Source: Candidatus Saccharibacteria bacterium CG10_big_fil_rev_8_21_14_0_10_47_8
GTDB taxonomy: Bacteria; Patescibacteriota; Saccharimonadia; Saccharimonadales; UBA10212
Reading direction: 5' to 3'
Assembly: GCA_002793885.1 (NCBI GenBank)
Contig: PFEG01000002.1
Span: 1 to 27,707 of the forward strand
DNA: 27,707 bases
Shown here: one piece after another, positions 22,559 through 27,707 of the stretch
How positions within the stretch are numbered: position 1 is the first letter of the stretch
How the letters are laid out: every line of letters begins with the position of its first letter
Position numbers and translations under genes: made by a program
Notes under the pieces: generated by a model
What the model was told of the DNA's origin: nothing
The model's database searches: none
What the model saw: only the letters and a program-made list of their open reading frames with translations

Positions 22559-23182
22559 ATGCAGCCGCAAAACTCTGGGCCTATCGCGCCTATATCACCG
22601 AATCCTAGCTACGACTTTATTTACAAGGACCCACCTAAGCCCAAACGCGGGCCCTTCAAACTGCCCAATATGCCCAAGCCGATGCTTTTACTTGTTGGCG
22701 GTGTTATTGTACTTGTTCTGGTGATTATTATTGCCGTTATTGTTGGCCGCGGGAGTAATGACAGCCAGAAATACATAGAGCTAATGTCCCGTTCGCAGGA
22801 AATTGTAAGAGTAAGTGACATAGTTAAGCCACTGACAAAAAATACGGACACCCTCTCCCTAATTGCCACTACCGAGGCCGCCCTGTCCAGCGAGCAAAGC
22901 AGCCTAAGCAATTACCTAGCCACTAATGGCACCAAGGTTGGTGTTAAAGACTTAACGCTTTACCTCGATAAAACCAGCGACGACAAAATACAGGCCGCTA
23001 CCCAGAACAACAACCTGGATAGTACATACGCCAAATATTTAAAAGACCAATTAAATAGTTACTTGAGCCAGCTTCAAAGCACCCATAAAGTCGCTGGCAA
23101 AAATGCCAAAGTTATCCTGGATAATGCCATCAGCAGCACCGAAACTATACTAAATTCACCGCTGTTGTCTGCTGCCCAGTAA
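22559..23182 (+). CDS. Membrane-anchored extracytoplasmic protein, unknown
   Basis: A 207-residue protein: a Pro-rich cytoplasmic N-terminus (about 40 residues, with PPKPKRGPFKLP), one strong membrane helix (about residues 43-63) and a Ser/Thr/Asn-rich, largely helical outer domain. No family is recognised. The frame opens at a GTG two codons earlier, but ATG 22559 is placed 7 nt after a -10-like TATCAT. Its 3' end overlaps the end of the convergent yjbR-like gene by 38 nt. Single-pass topology is well supported; function is unknown. Confidence 0.7.
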   Translation: MQPQNSGPIAPISPNPSYDFIYKDPPKPKRGPFKLPNMPKPMLLLVGGVIVLVLVIIIAVIVGRGSNDSQKYIELMSRSQEIVRVSDIVKPLTKNTDTLSLIATTEAALSSEQSSLSNYLATNGTKVGVKDLTLYLDKTSDDKIQAATQNNNLDSTYAKYLKDQLNSYLSQLQSTHKVAGKNAKVILDNAISSTETILNSPLLSAAQ

Positions 23183-23546
23183 CCAAATCATAACTAAGAC
23201 GGACTAGGGCCTGGACTTCTTCCCAGTTCAGTTGGCCGCTCAGAACAATCGTATTCCAATGTTTTTTATTTAGGTGGTAGCCAGGCATGACCGTTTCGTA
23301 CTTTTCGCGCAGAGTTTCGGCAAGCAGCGGGTCGCATTTTAGGCTGATACGAACCGGCTCGGATTTTTCAGCTACCAGCGCGAATATTTTCCCCTCACTC
23401 TTGTGAGAGGTTTTGTGAGAGGTCTCACCTCTCACAGCTCGTCCTCTCATAACTTTGTAGACTGCTACTTCCTCGCCAAAAGGATAATCGAGTTTGGCAT
23501 CGGGCATGCCAAGCAAATATTCTTCTACTTGCTTATGGCTTATCAT
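23145..23546 (-). CDS. MmcQ/YjbR family protein
   Basis: A 133-residue protein of the small MmcQ/YjbR fold (DYPFGEEVAVYKV, KIFALV, RISLKCDP, PGYHLNKKHWNTIVL). The family has a DNA-binding-like CyaY fold without a firm role. Between EVAVYKV and KIFALV, where relatives have two or three residues, this protein has about 19 (MRGRAVRGETSHKTSHKSEG), created by the palindromic element and an extra half arm. The start ATG overlaps the end of msrB by 14 nt. The 3' end overlaps the opposite-strand gene by 38 nt. Confidence 0.85.
   Translation of the reverse strand: MISHKQVEEYLLGMPDAKLDYPFGEEVAVYKVMRGRAVRGETSHKTSHKSEGKIFALVAEKSEPVRISLKCDPLLAETLREKYETVMPGYHLNKKHWNTIVLSGQLNWEEVQALVRLSYDLVTGQQTTAVNLV
23401..23436. 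repeat. Palindromic element with extra half arm in the yjbR-like gene
   Basis: Arms TGTGAGAGGT and ACCTCTCACA (23414-23436) around CTC, perfect. An additional half arm TTGTGAGAGGT sits directly upstream at 23401-23411. Together they encode VRGETSHKTSHK in frame. Confidence 0.92.
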
Positions 23547-23943
23547 TTTTGTCCTTTGGCATAAAACCCAAGCAAGTTGAGTTTATGCAAAAACGCATGC
23601 CGGTCGGCTGATTCGGAGCATCGTTGAATACGTGGCCCAGATGGCTGCCACAGTTGGCGCAAGCAACCTCGACCCGGCGCATGCCGTATCTGTTGTCTTC
23701 GGTAAGTTTTACCGCATCTGAGGAAAACACATCATAAAAGCTCGGCCAGCCGGTGCCGGAGTCAAATTTATGGCCGCTTTTGAACAATTTAGCACCGCAA
23801 GCCGCGCAGGTATACATGCCAGTTTCTTTATTTTTTAAAAACTTACCACTAAACGGTGCTTCTGTGCCCTGCTCGCGCAAAATCTTGTACTGTTCGGGGG
23901 TCAGACGCTTTTTCCACTCTTGTTCAGTCAGTTGTTTACCCAT
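23533..23943 (-). CDS. msrB: Peptide methionine-(R)-S-oxide reductase
   Basis: A 136-residue MsrB. It shows the start LTEQEWKKRLTPEQYKILRE, the structural zinc pairs CAACG and CANCG, the central KFDSGTGWPSF, and the catalytic Cys in GMRFCINS. It reduces the R form of methionine sulfoxide in proteins, in the cytoplasm (no signal peptide). It lies 3 nt after the small membrane protein gene and overlaps the yjbR-like gene, so it belongs to the argS-mscL run. Confidence 0.96.
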   Translation of the reverse strand: MGKQLTEQEWKKRLTPEQYKILREQGTEAPFSGKFLKNKETGMYTCAACGAKLFKSGHKFDSGTGWPSFYDVFSSDAVKLTEDNRYGMRRVEVACANCGSHLGHVFNDAPNQPTGMRFCINSTCLGFMPKDKNDKP

Positions 23944-23946
23944 AGT

Positions 23947-24234
23947 TTAAGACTTCTCTTTTTTATCACCCCAGTTCCATCCGGGCTTCTCGCCCTTTCT
24001 CATGGATATACCGATTAACAAAAGCGTAGCGCTGAGCGTAATCAAAATAAAGGCAACTACACCGACAAAATTGGTAGATTTATCCTTATTGCCAGATAAA
24101 AGCAAAATAGCCGAGGCAGCCAAGACAAGTACATAAACTAATAGCAAAACCCACGCTTGCCAAGTAGCTGGCGTCCAGCCCCAGCCGTAGCGGCGGGCTC
24201 TAAACCAATACTTTTGTTTGGTATCGGGGTTCAT
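23947..24234 (-). CDS. Small two-helix membrane protein
   Basis: A 95-residue protein with a Trp/Arg-rich N-terminus (YWFRARRYGWGWTPATW), two hydrophobic segments (about residues 27-46 and 56-76) and a basic C-terminus ending in GWNWGDKKEK. Its aromatic-basic opening resembles uncharacterised small membrane proteins often found in Patescibacteria, but I cannot name a family. It sits 8 nt after mscL and 3 nt before msrB. Function unknown. Confidence 0.7.
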   Translation of the reverse strand: MNPDTKQKYWFRARRYGWGWTPATWQAWVLLLVYVLVLAASAILLLSGNKDKSTNFVGVVAFILITLSATLLLIGISMRKGEKPGWNWGDKKEKS

Positions 24235-24242
24235 AGCCGCTA

Positions 24243-24584
24243 CTACTTCTTATCTTCTTTTTTCTTATCTAGCCTATCCAACCTTAAGCCGTGAACTACA
24301 AAATAGACAATAGCAGCAATGGTCAAGAAGCTTATTAAACTGCTAAGTACTACGCCCCATGATAGTTTGTTAGTACAAACGCCTTCAACTTTATCCAGAC
24401 AGACGAACTTGTCATTCAAATTGGAGCTGCCTGGCAGCACCAGGCCGATCAGCGGGTTGACTATATTGTCCACTATCGACTTAACAAAAACGGTTACGGC
24501 TGTACCTAAAGTTAGACCAACGGCAAGCCCCACGACTCCTTGTTCGCGGATAAATTCCATAAAACCGTACAACGGTTTTTTCAT
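24243..24584 (-). CDS. mscL: Large-conductance mechanosensitive channel
   Basis: A 113-residue MscL: an amphipathic N-terminal helix (YGFMEFIREQGVVGLAVG), TM1 (LTLGTAVTVFVKSIVDNIVNPLIGL), a short outer loop with two Cys (CLDKVEGVC) and TM2 before a charged C-terminal tail (RLDRLDKKKEDKK). The channel opens under membrane tension to release solutes during osmotic downshock. The frame extends to ATG 24614, but ATG 24584 is preferred because GAAGGAG lies 8 nt upstream and the protein then has the usual length. The paired Cys in the loop could form a disulfide, unusual for the family. Confidence 0.92.
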   Translation of the reverse strand: MKKPLYGFMEFIREQGVVGLAVGLTLGTAVTVFVKSIVDNIVNPLIGLVLPGSSNLNDKFVCLDKVEGVCTNKLSWGVVLSSLISFLTIAAIVYFVVHGLRLDRLDKKKEDKK

Positions 24585-24633
24585 TAATTTTTCTCCTTCT
24601 GACAATCTGCTCATAATTTGCTCATTATATACC

Positions 24634-26301
24634 CTATATACTCTCTGGCGCAGCTATATTAAGCAAGCCCAGGCCATTTTCTAACACTTCTTGGTAGTTT
24701 TTTACAAGCCCAAGCCTTAGACCTTGGCGTTCGTTGCCTATAATCCTATTGCTCTCATAAAAACTGTTAAAAGTTTGGGCCAGCTCATATAGGTACGTGC
24801 AGATGTAGTGCGGCATTAGCTCATCAGTAGCTTTTTTAACTACCTCCGGGTATTCGCTGATTTTTCGAGCCAAGCTTCGTTCTTTTGGCTCAAAACTTTC
24901 TATTTTAGCTTTCTCATCAGTGACTCCTGCTTTTTGAATGATACTGCAAGCCCGCGCATGAGCATACTGTAAATATGGCCCGCTATTGCCTTCCAAGCTG
25001 ACCGCCTCAGCTATATTAAATACAATATCCGAACCCAGGCGATGTTTAAGCCAACCATATTTCAAAGCCGCTATATCTGTTTTATCGGATGCGTCAGAGT
25101 TAGGAAACTGTTTTCTAACAGACTGTTCAACCTGTTCGATTAAAGTTAAAGCTGCGTACACGTTGCCTGTGCGGCTGCTCATCTTACCAGTTGAAAGACT
25201 TAAAAACCCATGTGATAAATGACTAGTTTTTTGGGCTAAACTAGTATCTATTTCAGATAACGCAGCCAACATAACTTTAAAATACTCACTTTGCTCATGC
25301 GCAGTTATAACTATTGAGCGATGCGCGCCCGGAAAATCACGATTTTTCAGTGTTACCAAGCCTAGATCTTTAGTTTCATAAGTAGGTAAACCCGTAGAAG
25401 TAATAAATACCCGCGTATGCAAGCCAACCCTTTCGCCTTCATAAATAACTGCACCGTGGCTCTCTTTAAAGACTGTGCCGTGGTGTTTTCGTACCAATTC
25501 AATCCCAATAGATGCCGTATCACTCTCTAGGTACCGTTTGTCATAAGGAATACTTAACAAGTCAAGTATTTTGTCAAAGTAGCTAAAGCTAAGCTCACAT
25601 CCTTTTTCGTGAAGTTCATTAATCTCAGGGTCATCTTTGTCATAAATATGTACATTGATCACATCCATCTCTCTTCGAGAGACTTGATCGTTTTCGTACT
25701 TATCTGCTCCATATGCGTAAGCAATCCCTAAAAAGTTTTCTCTTTCAATAACTGGTATATCCGACAGGGATTTGTTGCGGTCTTTACTCTCTTTCTCCAA
25801 CTCGCGGAGGCCAAAGATAGCTCTGGCAACGTGTAGGCCAACATCTCCGTGGTAGCTCAACCGTCTAACTGTTGCACCACTAGTTTCTAGGAGTTTGGAT
25901 ATACTGTCACCAACGATATAGCTGTAAAGGTGGCCGATGTGCATTTCCTTGAAGGGGTTGGGATCACCGAATTCCACTAAAATTTCCTGACCATCAAGTG
26001 GTTTGGACAGTTTAGTAGCAGAGGTAACGGCTCGAGATAATACTTCATCGGTAAGGGTGAAGTTAATGAAGCCCTCCCCCGCCACATTAACTTCCAACAT
26101 GTGAGAGGTCTCACCTCTCACATGTTGGGCCAGCTGTTCGGCAACTTGTCTGGGATTTTTACCAAGTTGTTTGCCTAGCTGTAATGCAAGGTTTGTAGCG
26201 TAATCGCCAAATTTTTCTTCGGGCCGTGTCAGTTCCGGCTCAATATCAACCCCGAACAGTTTTTTACACGCGGCTTTCAAATTGGCTTTTAGTTCATCCA
26301 T
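24634..26301 (-). CDS. argS: Arginyl-tRNA synthetase
   Basis: A 555-residue class I synthetase. The N-terminal additional domain recognises the tRNA D loop (VAGEGFINFTL); the catalytic core has EFGDPNPFKEMHIGH (HIGH) and GKMSSRTGN (KMSKS equivalent); the C-terminal helical DALR domain ends at NIAAPES. It charges tRNA-Arg. A palindromic element adds VRGETSHM between EQLAQH and LEVNVAG in the N-terminal domain. The ATG follows AGGAG by 6 nt, immediately after the long structured leader at 26317-26401. It heads the run argS-mscL-membrane protein-msrB-yjbR. Confidence 0.96.
   Translation of the reverse strand: MDELKANLKAACKKLFGVDIEPELTRPEEKFGDYATNLALQLGKQLGKNPRQVAEQLAQHVRGETSHMLEVNVAGEGFINFTLTDEVLSRAVTSATKLSKPLDGQEILVEFGDPNPFKEMHIGHLYSYIVGDSISKLLETSGATVRRLSYHGDVGLHVARAIFGLRELEKESKDRNKSLSDIPVIERENFLGIAYAYGADKYENDQVSRREMDVINVHIYDKDDPEINELHEKGCELSFSYFDKILDLLSIPYDKRYLESDTASIGIELVRKHHGTVFKESHGAVIYEGERVGLHTRVFITSTGLPTYETKDLGLVTLKNRDFPGAHRSIVITAHEQSEYFKVMLAALSEIDTSLAQKTSHLSHGFLSLSTGKMSSRTGNVYAALTLIEQVEQSVRKQFPNSDASDKTDIAALKYGWLKHRLGSDIVFNIAEAVSLEGNSGPYLQYAHARACSIIQKAGVTDEKAKIESFEPKERSLARKISEYPEVVKKATDELMPHYICTYLYELAQTFNSFYESNRIIGNERQGLRLGLVKNYQEVLENGLGLLNIAAPESI
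26095..26127. repeat. Palindromic element in frame within argS
   Basis: The longest copy: perfect 15-nt arms (CAACATGTGAGAGGT and ACCTCTCACATGTTG) around CTC. It encodes QHVRGETSHML in the N-terminal domain of ArgS, between a helix and the strand leading to GFINF. Confidence 0.94.
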
Positions 26302-26316
26302 GATATCTCCTGCACA

Positions 26317-26401
26317 CCCAGTAGTAGACTTTCGATTCGTCCCGCCAGGCGGAACTTATATCCCGATTTTATCAGGATAATATCGAAAGCTCACTACCGG
26401 G
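26317..26401 (-). promoter_or_regulatory. Structured RNA leader of argS
   Basis: On the minus strand the 20 nt at 26382-26401 pair with the 20 nt at 26317-26336 in 19 positions, three of them G-U, with one mismatch. The G-U pairs would be A-C mismatches on the other strand, so the fold belongs to the argS transcript. The enclosed 45 nt hold two more hairpins: TATCCTGA / TCGGGATA with loop TAAAA, and TTCCG / CGGGA with loop CCTGG. This forms a three-way junction. The closing stem ends 5 nt before the AGGAG of argS, so folding could control translation start. It matches no riboswitch I know; the T-box sequence is absent. Confidence 0.7.
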
Positions 26402-26428
26402 CATATAGATAATAATACCAGCCAAAGC

Positions 26429-27109
26429 CTATTTAGTAGGCTTGCCGGGCTTGTAGGGCCTTGTCAGAATCCAGATAGCTAGGTAAATACTGCCAAGTAA
26501 CACAAAAAAGAGGCCAGTAACATTAATAGCTCTGGGATGGCCGAACGGATCTATAACCCTGTCCGAGACATCTAAGATTATGCCACCTGGGTTCGCCACA
26601 ACGTCCCAAGTGCTCCACCGCAAATCTCGCCCTAAATATATGGCAAAGCTGGATAGCAGTAATATACCTGCCACCACACCATGGCTCACAGTGGCCGACC
26701 AACGTTTTAAAAACTGCTTATGAAAGATATATAAACTAGTAAAGCCCAAAATAAAACCGCATATAACTAAACTAAACATCATTACAATGTCATAGACCTG
26801 ACTAATCTCCCCTGTTGGGGCAACATGCACAAAATCGGTCAAAACATACCAGCTGTTGGGCAGAAAAAATAGCCACAATATACTAAGCGAAATGTTTTGC
26901 CAGGTAGCCCAACGGCGTTTTTTTAGCTCAATGAGCAACAGCCAGGCAAATACAAATGATAACCACGCCAATGCCAAGTTTTCAGGAATAAACCAGTACC
27001 GTACAGTACCGGTCATAGCAATCCGTAGAAAGAAAAGCCCCAAGCATAGACCACTGAGTAAGCCTACCGCTATCAAATACCGCTTTTGGGCCTCCCTGTG
27101 TTGCCACAT
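26429..27109 (-). CDS. DUF1361 membrane protein
   Basis: A 226-residue membrane protein with six or seven hydrophobic segments. FLPNSWYVLTDFVH in the middle and LRWSTWDVVANPGG are the conserved pieces of DUF1361; this family's function is unknown. The frame extends to a TTG at 27160, but ATG 27109 is preferred because TATAAT lies 9 nt before it, again without a Shine-Dalgarno. It is divergent from the FMN reductase gene (86 nt between starts). Confidence 0.8.
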   Translation of the reverse strand: MWQHREAQKRYLIAVGLLSGLCLGLFFLRIAMTGTVRYWFIPENLALAWLSFVFAWLLLIELKKRRWATWQNISLSILWLFFLPNSWYVLTDFVHVAPTGEISQVYDIVMMFSLVICGFILGFTSLYIFHKQFLKRWSATVSHGVVAGILLLSSFAIYLGRDLRWSTWDVVANPGGIILDVSDRVIDPFGHPRAINVTGLFFVLLGSIYLAIWILTRPYKPGKPTK

Positions 27110-27118
27110 TGTTTTGAT

Positions 27119-27124
27119 ATTATA
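27119..27124 (-). promoter_or_regulatory. -10 box of the DUF1361 gene
   Basis: TATAAT on the minus strand, 9 nt before ATG 27109. Transcription would start at or a few nt before the start codon. Confidence 0.5.
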
Positions 27125-27195
27125 GCCCAAACCAACGTATGATGGGTTAAGATGCAGCAAGGTGGTTGGGGTGACAAATATCGTGGAGGTAAATT

Positions 27196-27707
27196 GTGAA
27201 GCTAATGATAATTTTGGGCAGTTCGCGGCACGGCCGAAAGGGTGAAATCATTGGTACATGGGTAAGAACTAAGGCCCAGGAAGATGGGCGTTTTGAGATT
27301 GACTTCGTAGACACTCAGACACTGGAACTTCCCTTCTTTGACGAGCCGCTTAGCCCATTTACAATGAGAGATACTGGCCAGCAATACACCCATCCCGAAG
27401 GAGAGGCCTGGGCGAGCCGGATTGGGAAGGCGGAGTGTTTTATACTGATAACACCTGAATATAATCATGGTTACCCGGCTGTGTTAAAAAACGCTCTGGA
27501 CTGGGTGGGTCGGGAATGGGGCGATAAACCCGTGGCTTTTGTAAGCTATAGCTCTCAGATCACGGGCGGAGCCAGGGCCGTAGAGCAGCTGCGTCCAGTT
27601 GTTACGGAACTCGGCATGATACAGGTGGCCAACGCTATTCATATCCCCCGGATTGCCGAAGCGTTCGGAAACAATGGAGAGCCAGTCAATGAAAAAGCCA
27701 ACGAATC
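27196..27707 (+). CDS. NADPH-dependent FMN reductase (partial, 3' end outside window)
   Basis: 170 codons are visible, open to the window end. The flavodoxin-like start MIILGSSRHGRKG binds the FMN phosphate; LITPEYNHGYPAVLKNALDW is the second flavin-contact motif of this family. These enzymes reduce flavins or quinones with NADPH. The start is GTG, supported by a perfect GGAGGT 5 nt upstream, in contrast to the leaderless genes nearby. The missing C-terminus probably amounts to a few residues to a few tens, given the usual length of about 180-200. Confidence 0.9.
   Translation, partial: MKLMIILGSSRHGRKGEIIGTWVRTKAQEDGRFEIDFVDTQTLELPFFDEPLSPFTMRDTGQQYTHPEGEAWASRIGKAECFILITPEYNHGYPAVLKNALDWVGREWGDKPVAFVSYSSQITGGARAVEQLRPVVTELGMIQVANAIHIPRIAEAFGNNGEPVNEKANE

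Noticed and set aside
4782..26127. CRISPR repeats
   Set aside because: The palindromic copies are single, thousands of bases apart and inside genes; no spacer array exists.
26317..26401. tRNA gene or T-box in the argS leader
   Set aside because: The closing stem is 20 bp, there are two arms not three, and there is no TTCGA loop, CCA-like end or T-box core sequence.
1..27707. Alternative genetic code (TGA as Gly, as in some Patescibacteria)
   Set aside because: TGA ends polA, the AlkB-like gene and others at sensible positions with correct downstream overlaps, and no conserved gene needs TGA read through.

Overview
The window reads as a compact bacterial chromosome segment using the standard code (TGA, TAA and TAG all end genes). 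The most likely source is Patescibacteria (CPR), probably a Saccharibacteria-like lineage. Reasons are the very tight packing (ATGA overlaps, convergent genes with 0-23 nt gaps or overlapping ends), several probable leaderless promoters, a DnaG primase without its zinc ligands, a Pol I with a degenerate proofreading domain, and many small membrane proteins. The lineage is an inference from gene character; no rRNA is present.

Layout. (1) 44-5788, minus strand: one overlapping run from polA through an AlkB-like dioxygenase, a small membrane protein and three consecutive Nudix hydrolases to a nucleoside deoxyribosyltransferase-like protein, which looks like a DNA-repair and nucleotide-sanitation operon. 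(2) 5884-8844: two distant paralogues of unknown function flank a TrmB-type regulator that carries a palindromic operator candidate in its own promoter. (3) 8936-12390: a PgeF/YfiH-type protein, an M15 peptidase, a membrane protein, and a SipW-like signal peptidase next to a TasA/camelysin-like surface protein; the peptidase carries its own substrate-like tail. (4) 12391-17902: a cell-surface glycan island (PIG-L deacetylase, WbqC-like protein, GH18 hydrolase, GT2 polymerase, sugar-nucleotide epimerase). It is bracketed by two ~90% identical direct repeats, each carrying a promoter-like site, a Shine-Dalgarno and a short leader ORF that overlaps the next gene. (5) 17926-22490, minus strand: P-loop kinase, a divergent second sigma-70 factor, the housekeeping sigma factor and DnaG (a form of the macromolecular-synthesis operon). 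(6) 22559-27707: an anchored protein, then yjbR, msrB, a small membrane protein, mscL and argS on the minus strand (argS with a long structured 5' leader), a DUF1361 membrane protein, and the start of an FMN reductase.

Two kinds of small repeats run across this map. A palindromic element (arms GTGAGAGGT/ACCTCTCAC) sits in frame inside four protein genes (polA, dnaG, yjbR, argS) and encodes V-[RK]-G-[EL]-T-S-H each time. Five loci carry short tandem repeats with a 7-nt period but unrelated units, three of them inside polA. The most unusual observations are the in-frame palindromes, the signal peptidase fused to a substrate-like tail, the repeat-flanked glycan cassette with translation-coupled leaders, and the structured argS leader.
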